Part shown: positions 7,689 to 17,278 of the stretch, piece after piece
Position numbering within the stretch: position 1 is the first letter of the stretch
How the letters are laid out: every line of letters begins with the position of its first letter
Made by a program: the position numbers and the translations under genes
Origin: Pseudomonas sp. BP8
Lineage (GTDB): Bacteria; Pseudomonadota; Gammaproteobacteria; Pseudomonadales; Pseudomonadaceae
Direction of reading: 5' to 3'
Length of the DNA: 64,000 nt
NCBI RefSeq assembly: GCF_017875955.1
Contig: NZ_JAGINK010000001.1
Span: forward strand, 5,052,501-5,116,500
Notes under the pieces: model-generated
Databases searched by the model: none
The model's input: only the letters and a program-made list of their open reading frames with translations
Told to the model about the DNA's origin: nothing

Positions 7689-10600
7689 TTACTCAATCAA
7701 TCGGTTAGGCGCCGTAGTGGCATCGGCGAGTTCGGCGTTCAGCTCTGCCATCTGTTCGGCACTGAGCTCGCTACCGTGGCGGGCAAGCACATTCTGCGCC
7801 AGCTGCTCTTCGCCGTCACCGGCCTCACCCCGCAGCAGCTCGAGCAGGCGCACGCTGAGCTTGTCGATGCTGGAACTCTCACTGAGCTCCATCACCGGCA
7901 GGCGAATGCCAAAGCGCTCTTCAAGGGCGACCACCAGCTCGACACTCATCAGCGAGTCGAGCCCCAGCTCCTGCAGCGGGCGCTGGCTGTCCAGGCGCGC
8001 GGCCGGCAGGCGGAGGATCTCGCACACTTCATGCTTGAGCATCTCGGCAAAGCGTTCGAGCAATTCGGCGTCGTCCAGCTCGGCCAGCATGCGCTGGATG
8101 TCTTCGCCGGCATTGTCGTCGTCCTGGTCGCCACCGTGGGCTCGGGCGAGCTCGACAAAGCGCGGGCTGCCCGCACTCGGCAAGAACCGCGACAAGGCCT
8201 TGAAGTCCAGCTCCAGCACGCCGAGGCCGTTGTCGCCGTCAAGCAACAGGGCTTCGAGCTGGGCCAGGGCCGCTTCGGCACGCAGGGCAGCGCCGCCCAT
8301 GCGGCTTTGCAGGGCGTCCTTGATCTGCTCGTTGCGGGCCAGGAAGCCGACGTCGTCGATCGCGCCCCAAAGCACCGCGGTGGCAGCCAGGCCGTGGGCG
8401 CGGCGATGGCGCGCGAGGCCTTCGAGCCAATGGTTGGCGGCGACATAGTTGGCCTGGCCGGGGTTGCCGAACAGGGTCGTGGCCGACGAGAACATGACGA
8501 AGAAGTCCAGCGCCAGGCCCTGGGTGAATTCATGCAGGTACTGCGCGCCCTTGGCTTTTGGCTCGAGCACGCGCTGCAACTGCTCGGCGTCGAGGTTACG
8601 GATGAGGCCGTCATCGATCACCGTTGCCGCATGCACCAGACCACGCAGCGGCCATGGCGTGCTGGCGATCTGGGCGATCACCGCGCGTACCTGGCCGGCA
8701 TCGGTGATGTCGCAGGCAACCGCCTGCACATCGATGCCCTGCGCCTGCCATTGGGCCAGCTGCGGCTGGGCCTCGACACTGGCCGGGCCACGGCGGCCGA
8801 GCAACAGCAGGTGACGGGCACCCTTGTCGACCAGCCATTGCGCGGTACGCAAGCCGAAGCCGCCGAGGCCGCCGGTCACCAGGTAGGTGGCCTCGGCGTC
8901 CAGCTGCAGGGCACGTGCCGGCTGCTGGCGGACGTCCACGGTCTGCTCGATGCGGTTGCCGTAGGTGACGACGATCTTGCCGATCTGCCGCGCCTGCTGC
9001 ATGTAGCGGTAGGCTTCGACCACCTGGTTGGCGTCGAACTCGCGGAATGGCAGCGGGTGCAGGATACCCTGCTCGAACAGCGCCATCATTTCGCCGAACA
9101 GGCGCCGGGTCAGGTCCGGGCGCTCGCTCATCAACTGGTCGGCATCGATGCCGAAATAGCTGATGTTGTTGCGGAACGGACGCAAGCCGATCCGGGTGTT
9201 CTGGTAGAAGTCGCGCTTGCCCAGCTCGAGGAAGCGGCCGAACGGCTTGAGCACGCGCAGGTTGCGGTTGATCGCCTCGCCAGCCAGCGAGTTGAGCACC
9301 ACGTCGACCCCGCGCCCGCCCGTGGCCGCCAGTACCTGGTCGGCATACGCCAGCGAGCGCGAGTCGTAGACGTTGTCCACGCCGAGCAGGCGCAGGAAGT
9401 CGCGCTTCTCGTCGCTGCCAGCAGTGGCATGGATCTCGGCGCCGAGCCACTTGGCAATCTGGATGGCAGCAATGCCCACGCCACCGGCGGCACCGTGGAT
9501 CAGCACTTTTTCGCCTGGTTCAAGGCGAGCCAGGTGATGCAGGGCGTAGTACACGGTGAAGAAGGTGCTCGGGATGGTCGCCGCCGCTTCGAACGACATG
9601 CCCTCGGGAATGCGCGCGACCGCGTTGGCGTTGGTCACCAGACGGTTGGCAAAGCTGCACGGGCCAAAGCCGACCACGCGGTCACCCGGGGCGAAGTCAC
9701 CGAGCACCGCAGCGCCCTTGCCCTGAACGACACCAGCAAACTCGAAGCCCAGGGTCGGGCCGGAGAAACCGTTCTCGATGGCCTCGTCGGAAAGCAGGCC
9801 AAGCGCGAACATCACGTCGCGGAAGTTCAGGCCGGTGGCGCGCACGGCGATGTCCAGCTCGTCGGCAGCAGGCTGGCGCGGCTCGCGCACTTCCCAGCGC
9901 AGGTTGCGCAGCTGGCCCGGCAGATCGAAGCCCAGGCACAGCCACTGCTCAGCGGCGTCGCTGGCCGTGGTGGCATCGTCAAGCACGCGCAGGCGCGGCA
10001 CGTAACGGCGGCCTTCGGCGTCCAGCGCCAGCTCGGTCTCGGCGTCGGCTTGCAACAGGGCCGGCAGCAGGCGCTCGATAGCGGCGCCGTGACCGAGGTC
10101 GATCAGGCGGATACGGCAGTGGGCGGATTCGTTGGCGAGGGTCCGGCCGAAGCCCCAGAAGGCAGCGTCGGCGATGGCCTCCAGGGCATGGCCCTGGTCA
10201 CCGTCATACAGGTGCGCGGCCGCGCCGCGGCTGAGCAACCAGCACTGCGGGGCAAGGTTGAGCGATTCACAGGCCTGCACCAGGGCAGCGGCGAGCATGC
10301 ACCGCTCGCCCTGGCCATCAAGGCCGGCGCTGCTGTCGAAACCGGCCAGGTGCAGCAGGTGCTGCGGGGCCTGGTCGAGCGCGGCCAACTGCGCCGCCAG
10401 CGACTGGGCATCACCCGGCAGGAGCAGGCTGACCTGCTGGCCGTGGCCACGCAACTGCTCGGCCAGCAGCGCAGCAGCGCCCTGCCCGGCCTCGGCCAGC
10501 AAGGCCCAGTGCGCAGTGGCCGGCGCCGGCGCAGCAGCGGCTGCGGCAGCGCCTTTGTCGGCCAGCAGCAGGTAGCTGCCACAGGCGCTGCCTGGCAACG

Positions 10601-13600
10601 CCTCAAGGGTGCGCGGGGCAAGCAAGCCGTGGCGCTGCAGCTCATGCTGCCAGAACGCCGGCGATTGCTGGCGCGACAGCGCGTGCTGCGGACCGGCCAG
10701 CCACCAGTCGGCTTGGCCACCAAAGACGAAGTCGGCCCAGCGCGCCGGGTACTGCCCCAGCAGCGCCAACTGGCCATGTGGGTTGAGTTGCGCACAGGCC
10801 TGACGCAGGGCATCGCCGACCGCACCGAGGGCGGCAAGGTCGCTTGGCAGCAGCACCCAGTCGAAGCCACCGGCGTCGGCCAGTTGCTCGCGGTTGATCA
10901 CGCTCAAGGCTGGGCAGTCGTCGCGCAGGCGCTGTTCCAGCTCCGGCTCGGCGACGCAGTAGACAAAATCGATCCGGTCGAAATCGATGCTCGGGTACAG
11001 CAGCTCGGCAAACGAGGCGCCCGTAAAACCGATCTCCAGCACGCGCAGGCGCTGCCCCTGCGGCAGCTGCGCCAGACGCACGGTGAGGGTTTCGCTGATG
11101 CCCGCAAGCAGGCGTTGCTGGCCGGCGGCGCCCAGCACCAGGCGGGCCAGGCTGGCACCACTGGTTTCCCGTGGCAGCAAGCTGTCGAGGCTCAGCTGGC
11201 CGTCGAGCAGGCCCTGCAGGTGCTGGCCGATACGCCCGACCGAATGGATGATCTGGAAGTACTCCGGGTAGCTCTGGAACAGCTCTTGCCAGATCGCCGC
11301 CGAGCTCGGCCGCTCACCGCTGTCGCCCAGCTGCCAACTGCCGTCAGTGGCAGGTAGCAGGCTCAGGTCCTGCTCGGCGTGACGCAGCAGGCTGGCGATG
11401 AAGTCGCCCTGGTGCTGCGACCACAAGGCAATCTGCTCGGCGCTCAAGCGCCCGCCAGCCTGTTCGACCAGGTCGACCAGGAAGCTCGCGCAGAGCATTT
11501 CCAGCAGCGGCTCGACCTCATTGAGGTAACGCGCCTGGGCCGGCTCGTCGGCCAAGCCCTGCAGCGCAGCAGCCAGCGGCGTGGCGGCGACGGCATGGCG
11601 TTGCAGCGCCAGCACCTGGCCCGGCGCGGCAATGCCGACGTGGCCCATGCGCTTGATCTCGCCAGTGCGGTCGTAGTTCAGGCGGACCGCACGCAAGCGC
11701 GCGTCGTTGATTGCCAGCACGGCGGCGCCGCTGGCATCGAACAGGGTGATGTCGACCAGCAGCGAATGCTCGGTACGCTTGCGCTGACGCAGTTCGGCCA
11801 GGACCGGCACGCCGCCGGCCTGGGTAAAGGCGATGCGGCCGAGCTTGACTGGGATGAACGCCAGGCCACGGTTACGCCCCGGGCGGCTGGCAAGCAATTC
11901 GGTGATCAGCTGGAAGGCACCGTCGAGCAAGGCCGGGTGCAGGTGCAGACCGGCCAGCTCGGCTTCGATTACGCTCGGTACAGTGAGCTGGGCCAGGACC
12001 CGCTGCTCTTCGACCCAGGCGGCGGCAACCGTCTGGTAGGCCGGGCCGTAGTTGAGGCCGACTGCGCGGGTCAACGCCAGGTGCTGCTCGCCGTCGAAGT
12101 CGGCCGGGCGCTGGGGCAGCGCCGGGGCGCGGGCTTCGAGCAGCACGCCGCGGGCTTCGCCGGGCAGGCGCGCGACCACGTGCTGTACCCAGTCTTCGCG
12201 CTGGGCCAGCGAGCGCGAGGTGATGCGCAGGGTGCCATCCGCCTCTTCGACCTGGACGCGAATCTTTTTGCTGCCCTCGCTGCCGAGCAGCAGCGGGTTG
12301 TGGATTTCCAGCTCTTCGATATCGACGAACTCGCCCGGCTGGTGCAGTTGCGCCACGGCCAGCGCCAGCTCGGTAAAGCCTGCACCGGGGAACAGCACCG
12401 ACTCACCGACCTTGTGGTCGGCCAGGGTCGGGAACATCTGCGTGTCGAGGCGGTTTTCCCAGGTCAGTGCCTGGTCCGCCAGCGGGTAACCGAGCAATGG
12501 GTGCACCCGCTCACGGCGCAGCACGCCGGCAGACTCGCTGCTGACCGGCAACTGGAAGTGATCACGCTGCCAGGCATAGCCAGGCAGGTTCACCGCCTGA
12601 CCGACCAGGGCAAAGCGCTCGGGCCATTCCGGCTCGGCGCCGGCGATCAGCACACGGGCGACACTGCGCTCGAGCAGCAACGGGCTGTGATCGTTGCGCT
12701 TGAGGGTGCCGATCACCTGGCCGGACTGTTCGCACTCGTTGAGTACGTCGTTGAGGTAGCTGCGCAGGATCGGGTGCGGGCCAACCTCGACGAACAGGTT
12801 CAGGCCCTGACGCACCAGCGCATCGGTGGCGCCCTGGAACAGCACCGGGAAGCGGATGTTCTGCCACCAGTAGTGGCTGTCCAGGCGCTGGCCGTCGAGC
12901 TCGCCACCGACCACGGTGGAATAGAACGGGATATCACCGGTGCGCGGGCGGATGTGCGCGAGGTCGGCGATCACGTCCTGTTCGATGGGGTTCATCGCGG
13001 GCGAATGGAAGGCGTAGTCGAGGTCCAGGCGGCGGGCGAATACCTGACGCTCGGCGAGGGCCTCTTCCAGCACCGACAGGCCGTCGATGTCGCCGGCCAC
13101 GGTGGCACCACGGGCGCTGTTCTCGCCAGCCACGACGACCTTGCCGTCCAGCCCCAGCTCGGCGATCAACTGCGCAGTGGCCTCGCCAGACAGACCAACG
13201 GCGGTCATCTGGCCAGTGCCACGGGTCAGCCCTTGCAGGCGGCTGCGGTGGAAGATCACCTGGGTCGCGTCGGCCAGGCTCAGCGCACCGCTGGCCCAGG
13301 CTGCGGCGACTTCGCCGACACTGTGGCCGATCACTGCAACCGGGCGCACGCCTTCGGCGGCAAGTACGCGAGTGACCGCAACCTGCAGGGCGAACAGCGC
13401 CGGCTGGGCGATCTCGGTACGCGCGTAGCGCCCTTCACCGTTGTCACCGAGCAGTTCGGCGCGCAGCGAGTAGCCCGCCAAGGGTTGGAACAGGGCGTCC
13501 ACTTCGTTCACAGCAGCGGCGAACAGCGGGTTGTCGAGCAGCGCCCGGCCCATGCCCTGCCATTGCGAACCGTTGCCGGAATAGACAAACACCGGGCCCT

Positions 13601-15191
13601 TGGCCGCGTCCAGCGCCTGGCCCGCTTCGAGCACTGCGCTGAGCTCGCCGAGGGTCGGGTCCTGGGCGTAGTCGTCGAGGGCCTGGGCCGCTTCGGCGGG
13701 GCTGTCGGCGATCAGCAGCAGGCGGTGCGCATGCGCGTCACGGCGGAACATGGCCTGGTAGGCCACGTCGTAGTAGTTCGCCTCGGGGTGTTCGGCCAGG
13801 TACGCGGCAAAGCGCTCGGCGCTGGCGCGCAGGCCTTGCTCGGTCTTGGCGCTGAGCAACAGCGGCACGCGCCCGGCGGGCGCCTGGGCAGCAGCCACAG
13901 GCAACGGCTCAGGGCTTTGCAGGATGACGTGGGCGTTGGCGCCGCCGAAACCAAAGGAGTTGATCCCGACCGTCAGTTGGCCTTCACGCTTGAGCGGCAA
14001 GGGCTCGGTGACCACCTGCAGGTTGAGCGCGCTGAACTCGATGGTCGGGTTGAGCGCCTGCACGCCGATGGTCGCCGGCACGGTACGTTGGGTCAGGCAG
14101 TTGATCGCCTTGACCAGGCCCGCCACACCGGAGGCGGCCTCGAGGTGGCCGAGGTTGCTCTTCACCGAGCCGATCGGCAGCGGGTTGCCGGCGCCACGCG
14201 CCTGGCCCAGGGCCTCGCCGATGGCACGGGTCTCGATCGGGTCACCGACCGCGGTGCCGGTGCCGTGGGCTTCGAGGTAGTCGAGTTGCTCGGGAGCGAT
14301 GCCGGCCTTGGCGTAGGCGCGCTTGAGCAACGCGGCCTGGGCGGTGGCGTTGGGCAGGGTCAGGCTGGACTTGCGGCCATCGGTGTTCACCGCACTGGCG
14401 GCGACCACCGCCAGAATCGGGTTGCCGTCGGCCAGCGCCTGGTCGTAGTCCTTGAGCAGGAACAGGCCACCGCCTTCAGAGCGCGCGTAACCGTCGCCGT
14501 TCTGGTCGAACGACTGGCAGCGCCCGGTGCGCGAGAGCATGGTGGCCTTGGAGAAGATCATGAAGCCGAACGGGTGCAGGTGCAGGCTGATGCCGCCAGT
14601 GATCGCCTGGTCGACGTCACCGCTGAGGATCGCCTGGCAGGCCTGGTGGAAGGCCACCAGCGACGATGAGCACGCGGTATCGATGGCCATGCTCGGGCCG
14701 CGCAGGTCGTAGAAATACGACAGGCGGTTGGCCGCGATGCTCATGGTGTTGCCGGTGGCGGTGGCGCCATCGATGGCTGCCATGTCGTCGACCAGGCGAT
14801 AGGCCTGTTCGACACTGGCGATGCCGAGGTACACGCCGCAGTTGCTGCCACGCAGGCGCGACGGCTTGACCCCGGCGCTTTCGAAGGTTTCCCAGCACAT
14901 TTCAAGGAGGATGCGCTGCTGCGGGTCCATCATCGCCGCTTCGCGCGGCGAGATATTGAAGAAGCCCGCGTCGAAGCCGCTGATGTCGCCCAGGGTGCCG
15001 GAGGCGAAGGTGTAGGTGCTCGCAGGGTGGGTCTTGTCCGGGTGCAGGAACTCTGCCTTTTCCCAGCGCGACGGGTCGACCTGGGTGACCAGGTCGCGCC
15101 CACTCATCAGGTTCTGCCAGAAGCTGGCCGAAGTAGAACCGGGGAAACGGAACGAACTACCAACGATTGCAACCTGTTTACGCTTAGTCAA
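7689..15191 (-). CDS. Highly reducing type I polyketide synthase (KS-AT-DH-MT-like-ER-KR-ACP; WcbR-like)
   Basis: A 2500-residue single-module megasynthase. KS has C174 in DTACSSS with HGTGTAVGDP and NLGHLEAASG. AT has S624 in GHSVGE, and YAFHSP suggests malonyl-CoA. DH has H926 in HKVGESVLFPG and D1090 in LLDGAFQL. A methyltransferase-like region (about 1330-1560) has a weak motif I, LEIGFTGASF, and may be inactive. A structural KR half precedes ER (1758-2075; HGAAGGVGIAAIQIA at 1899-1913). KR (2100-2290) has S2236 and Y2249, and ACP has S2413 in LGLDSLMSVEL. No thioesterase is present. A full reductive loop with one module implies iterative synthesis of a saturated, fatty-acid-like chain. 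The TTG start at 15191 is preferred because GAAGGA lies 7 bp upstream; TTG 15206 is possible. It is co-transcribed with the oxoamine synthase. Burkholderia capsule protein WcbR is the closest analogue I know. Confidence 0.93.
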   Translation of the reverse strand: MTKRKQVAIVGSSFRFPGSTSASFWQNLMSGRDLVTQVDPSRWEKAEFLHPDKTHPASTYTFASGTLGDISGFDAGFFNISPREAAMMDPQQRILLEMCWETFESAGVKPSRLRGSNCGVYLGIASVEQAYRLVDDMAAIDGATATGNTMSIAANRLSYFYDLRGPSMAIDTACSSSLVAFHQACQAILSGDVDQAITGGISLHLHPFGFMIFSKATMLSRTGRCQSFDQNGDGYARSEGGGLFLLKDYDQALADGNPILAVVAASAVNTDGRKSSLTLPNATAQAALLKRAYAKAGIAPEQLDYLEAHGTGTAVGDPIETRAIGEALGQARGAGNPLPIGSVKSNLGHLEAASGVAGLVKAINCLTQRTVPATIGVQALNPTIEFSALNLQVVTEPLPLKREGQLTVGINSFGFGGANAHVILQSPEPLPVAAAQAPAGRVPLLLSAKTEQGLRASAERFAAYLAEHPEANYYDVAYQAMFRRDAHAHRLLLIADSPAEAAQALDDYAQDPTLGELSAVLEAGQALDAAKGPVFVYSGNGSQWQGMGRALLDNPLFAAAVNEVDALFQPLAGYSLRAELLGDNGEGRYARTEIAQPALFALQVAVTRVLAAEGVRPVAVIGHSVGEVAAAWASGALSLADATQVIFHRSRLQGLTRGTGQMTAVGLSGEATAQLIAELGLDGKVVVAGENSARGATVAGDIDGLSVLEEALAERQVFARRLDLDYAFHSPAMNPIEQDVIADLAHIRPRTGDIPFYSTVVGGELDGQRLDSHYWWQNIRFPVLFQGATDALVRQGLNLFVEVGPHPILRSYLNDVLNECEQSGQVIGTLKRNDHSPLLLERSVARVLIAGAEPEWPERFALVGQAVNLPGYAWQRDHFQLPVSSESAGVLRRERVHPLLGYPLADQALTWENRLDTQMFPTLADHKVGESVLFPGAGFTELALAVAQLHQPGEFVDIEELEIHNPLLLGSEGSKKIRVQVEEADGTLRITSRSLAQREDWVQHVVARLPGEARGVLLEARAPALPQRPADFDGEQHLALTRAVGLNYGPAYQTVAAAWVEEQRVLAQLTVPSVIEAELAGLHLHPALLDGAFQLITELLASRPGRNRGLAFIPVKLGRIAFTQAGGVPVLAELRQRKRTEHSLLVDITLFDASGAAVLAINDARLRAVRLNYDRTGEIKRMGHVGIAAPGQVLALQRHAVAATPLAAALQGLADEPAQARYLNEVEPLLEMLCASFLVDLVEQAGGRLSAEQIALWSQHQGDFIASLLRHAEQDLSLLPATDGSWQLGDSGERPSSAAIWQELFQSYPEYFQIIHSVGRIGQHLQGLLDGQLSLDSLLPRETSGASLARLVLGAAGQQRLLAGISETLTVRLAQLPQGQRLRVLEIGFTGASFAELLYPSIDFDRIDFVYCVAEPELEQRLRDDCPALSVINREQLADAGGFDWVLLPSDLAALGAVGDALRQACAQLNPHGQLALLGQYPARWADFVFGGQADWWLAGPQHALSRQQSPAFWQHELQRHGLLAPRTLEALPGSACGSYLLLADKGAAAAAAAPAPATAHWALLAEAGQGAAALLAEQLRGHGQQVSLLLPGDAQSLAAQLAALDQAPQHLLHLAGFDSSAGLDGQGERCMLAAALVQACESLNLAPQCWLLSRGAAAHLYDGDQGHALEAIADAAFWGFGRTLANESAHCRIRLIDLGHGAAIERLLPALLQADAETELALDAEGRRYVPRLRVLDDATTASDAAEQWLCLGFDLPGQLRNLRWEVREPRQPAADELDIAVRATGLNFRDVMFALGLLSDEAIENGFSGPTLGFEFAGVVQGKGAAVLGDFAPGDRVVGFGPCSFANRLVTNANAVARIPEGMSFEAAATIPSTFFTVYYALHHLARLEPGEKVLIHGAAGGVGIAAIQIAKWLGAEIHATAGSDEKRDFLRLLGVDNVYDSRSLAYADQVLAATGGRGVDVVLNSLAGEAINRNLRVLKPFGRFLELGKRDFYQNTRIGLRPFRNNISYFGIDADQLMSERPDLTRRLFGEMMALFEQGILHPLPFREFDANQVVEAYRYMQQARQIGKIVVTYGNRIEQTVDVRQQPARALQLDAEATYLVTGGLGGFGLRTAQWLVDKGARHLLLLGRRGPASVEAQPQLAQWQAQGIDVQAVACDITDAGQVRAVIAQIASTPWPLRGLVHAATVIDDGLIRNLDAEQLQRVLEPKAKGAQYLHEFTQGLALDFFVMFSSATTLFGNPGQANYVAANHWLEGLARHRRAHGLAATAVLWGAIDDVGFLARNEQIKDALQSRMGGAALRAEAALAQLEALLLDGDNGLGVLELDFKALSRFLPSAGSPRFVELARAHGGDQDDDNAGEDIQRMLAELDDAELLERFAEMLKHEVCEILRLPAARLDSQRPLQELGLDSLMSVELVVALEERFGIRLPVMELSESSSIDKLSVRLLELLRGEAGDGEEQLAQNVLARHGSELSAEQMAELNAELADATTAPNRLIE

Positions 15192-15198
15192 AACCCAT

Positions 15199-15204
15199 TC
15201 CTTC
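15199..15204 (-). promoter_or_regulatory. Shine-Dalgarno site deciding a TTG start for the PKS gene
   Basis: GAAGGA on the minus strand ends 7 bp before TTG 15191, which begins TKRKQVAIVGSS, the usual start of a KS domain. No in-frame ATG or GTG is available nearby. A nine-codon ORF on the same strand (ATG at 15213, TAA at 15184-15186) overlaps this start in another frame. Confidence 0.6.
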
Positions 15205-15445
15205 AAAACTCATCGGGGCTGCGTCCCATCCTGCGGACAGCCGGCATGCCTTGCCTCGCCATGCACTGGCGGGTCGTATGTGTCGCTGATGATCGTCTGG
15301 TGATCTGAAATTGCTGTGCACGCAGGAGAAAGCAAGACGCGTTGTCTGATGCTTGCTCGGGAAATTCAGATTTGGTGTAAGCGGATGATACGCGGTATGG
15401 GGGGCGGGGGAAAACCCTGGGGGCGTGGCGGGTGTCACATCTCGT

Positions 15446-15476
15446 CGCCCGCCGGTGATATTTCACGCAGCGGGCG
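15446..15476 (-). terminator. Possible stem-loop after rmlA
   Basis: An outer stem cgcccgc/gcgggcg encloses an inner gtga/tcac stem. It lies 19 bp beyond the rmlA stop codon. There is no clear U-tract, so it could attenuate rather than fully terminate transcription into the PKS operon. Confidence 0.35.
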
Positions 15477-15494
15477 CTGAGATTTCATCGAGTA

Positions 15495-16376
15495 TCAGTA
15501 GATCTTGTCTTGCACCAGGCGCTTGAGGTACTGGCCATAGCCATTTTTTGCCAAAGGAGCGGCCAAGGCTTCCAGTTGAGCGGCGTCGATCCAGCCCTGA
15601 CGGAAGCTGACTTCCTCCGGACAAGCCACCTTCAGCCCTTGCCGACGCTCGATGGTGGCGATGTAGCCACTGGCTTCGAGGAGCGAATCATGGGTGCCGG
15701 TGTCGAGCCAGGCATAGCCCCGCCCCATGATTTCGACCGACAGACGGTTCTGTTCGAGGTACACCCGATTGAGATCAGTGATCTCCAGTTCGCCGCGCGC
15801 TGACGGTTTGATGCTCTTGGCGATCTCGACCACGTCCTTGTCGTAGAAATACAGGCCGGTCACCGCGTAGTTCGACTTGGGCTGGGCGGGTTTCTCTTCG
15901 AGGCTGATGGCCTTGCCCTGCGCGTCGAAATCGACCACGCCATAACGCTCGGGGTCTTGCACGTGGTACGCGAAGACGCTGGCGCCGTCGGTGCGGACCA
16001 TGGCGTTGCCGAGCAACTGCTGGAAGTCGTGGCCGTAGAAGATGTTATCGCCCAGCACCAGCGCCGACAGATCGTTGCCGATGAACTGCTCGCCGATCAG
16101 AAACGCCTGCGCCAGGCCATCCGGCGAAGGCTGCACGGCGTAGGAGATGTTGATCCCCCAGCGATGACCGTCGCCCAGCAGTTGCTCGAAACGCGGCGTG
16201 TCCTGAGGGGTGGAAATAATCAGGATGTCCTGGATCCCGGCCAGCATCAGCGTGGTCAGGGGGTAGTAGATCATCGGCTTGTCGTAGACCGGCAACAACT
16301 GCTTGGAAATCGCCAGGGTTGCCGGGTGCAGACGGGTGCCCGAGCCGCCCGCGAGGATGATGCCTTTACGTTTCAT
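15495..16376 (-). CDS. rmlA: Glucose-1-phosphate thymidylyltransferase
   Basis: A 293-residue nucleotidyltransferase that makes dTDP-glucose from dTTP and glucose-1-phosphate, the first step of dTDP-L-rhamnose synthesis. The nucleotide-binding signature is LAGGSGTRLHPAT, with KQLLPVYDKPMIYYPL following, as in RmlA/RffH. The ATG at 16376 is chosen because GAGAAG lies at good distance upstream. A GTG at 16385 overlapping the rmlD stop is the alternative. It is the last gene of rmlB-rmlD-rmlA on the minus strand and the last gene of the O-antigen cluster before the PKS. Confidence 0.95.
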   Translation of the reverse strand: MKRKGIILAGGSGTRLHPATLAISKQLLPVYDKPMIYYPLTTLMLAGIQDILIISTPQDTPRFEQLLGDGHRWGINISYAVQPSPDGLAQAFLIGEQFIGNDLSALVLGDNIFYGHDFQQLLGNAMVRTDGASVFAYHVQDPERYGVVDFDAQGKAISLEEKPAQPKSNYAVTGLYFYDKDVVEIAKSIKPSARGELEITDLNRVYLEQNRLSVEIMGRGYAWLDTGTHDSLLEASGYIATIERRQGLKVACPEEVSFRQGWIDAAQLEALAAPLAKNGYGQYLKRLVQDKIY

Positions 16377-16381
16377 ATCGC

Positions 16382-17278
16382 TCACTTCTCGTGTATTTCG
16401 GTCAGCATTCGCGCCACGCCCTGGCGCCAGTCAGGCAGTACCAAGGCAAAAGCGTCCTGCAGTTTTTGGGTATTGAGCCGCGAATTGGCTGGGCGCCTGG
16501 CCGGGGTCGGGTAGGCCTCGGTGGTCAACGCATTGACCTGTTCGGCCGCAACCTTCAAGGCCACGCCACCTGCCGCCGCCTGTTCAAGCACAAAACGAGC
16601 ATAGCCGCACCAGGTGGTTTCGCCCGACGCCGCCAGGTGATAGACACCGGCCAGGGCCGGCGTGCGCCGGGTGGCGACGATGGCATGAGCACTGACATCA
16701 GCAATCAGCTCGGCGCTGGTCGGGGCGCCAAACTGGTCATCAATGACGCCCAGGCTGTCGCGCTCGGCGGCCAGCCGGAGCATGGTCCGGGCAAAGTTGT
16801 TGCCGCGCGCGGCATACACCCAGCAGGTGCGCAACATCAGGTGAGCGCAGCCGGACGCGAGGATGGCCTGCTCACCAGCCAGCTTGCTCTCGCCGTAGAC
16901 GTTCAGCGGGCCGGTGGCGTCGTGCTCCCGCCAGGCTTTGCTGCCCTGCCCGGGAAACACATAGTCGGTCGAGTAATGCACCAGCAGCGCACCGCTGCCG
17001 GCAGCCCATTGCGCCAGCAGCGCCACAGCCTCGGCATTGACCCGAAACGCCTGCTCACGCTCTTCCTCGGCTTTATCGACCGCGGTATAGGCCGCCGCGT
17101 TGACGATCACATCCGGCGCGTAGGCCTCGAGCGTGGCGGCCAGCCCGTCGAGGTTGGCCAGGTCACCGCAGTAGTCCTGGCTGCGCGAGTCCAGCGCCAG
17201 CAGCTGGCCCAAGGGGGCGAGGCTGCGCTGCAGCTCCCAACCCACCTGACCGTTCTTGCCCAGCAGAAGAATCTTCAT
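16382..17278 (-). CDS. rmlD: dTDP-4-dehydrorhamnose reductase
   Basis: A 298-residue SDR enzyme that reduces dTDP-4-keto-L-rhamnose to dTDP-L-rhamnose with NAD(P)H. It shows the N-terminal Rossmann motif LLLGKNGQVG and the catalytic YGESKLAGE (YxxxK), with VNAAAYTAVDKAE typical of RmlD. The frame extends 30 codons upstream, but MKILLLGKNG at 17278 is the family start and overlaps the rmlB stop (ATGA), pointing to coupled translation. It supplies rhamnose for the O-antigen and possibly for other glycoconjugates. Confidence 0.95.
   Translation of the reverse strand: MKILLLGKNGQVGWELQRSLAPLGQLLALDSRSQDYCGDLANLDGLAATLEAYAPDVIVNAAAYTAVDKAEEEREQAFRVNAEAVALLAQWAAGSGALLVHYSTDYVFPGQGSKAWREHDATGPLNVYGESKLAGEQAILASGCAHLMLRTCWVYAARGNNFARTMLRLAAERDSLGVIDDQFGAPTSAELIADVSAHAIVATRRTPALAGVYHLAASGETTWCGYARFVLEQAAAGGVALKVAAEQVNALTTEAYPTPARRPANSRLNTQKLQDAFALVLPDWRQGVARMLTEIHEK

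Larger units (their letters stand above)
15192..15494. other. Intergenic region between rmlA and the PKS gene
   Basis: About 300 bp without a supported gene. It must hold the PKS promoter if that gene is not read through from the O-antigen cluster, but no convincing -35/-10 pair was found. A stem-loop lies at 15446-15476 just after rmlA. The stretch 15300-15400 is noticeably richer in A/T than the flanking genes. Confidence 0.5.

Noticed and set aside
7671..14669. Two very long plus-strand open frames opposite the PKS gene
   Set aside because: They are the mirror of a high-GC gene, rich in Gln/Gly/Arg/Ala with no domain, while the minus strand encodes complete PKS domains with all catalytic motifs.
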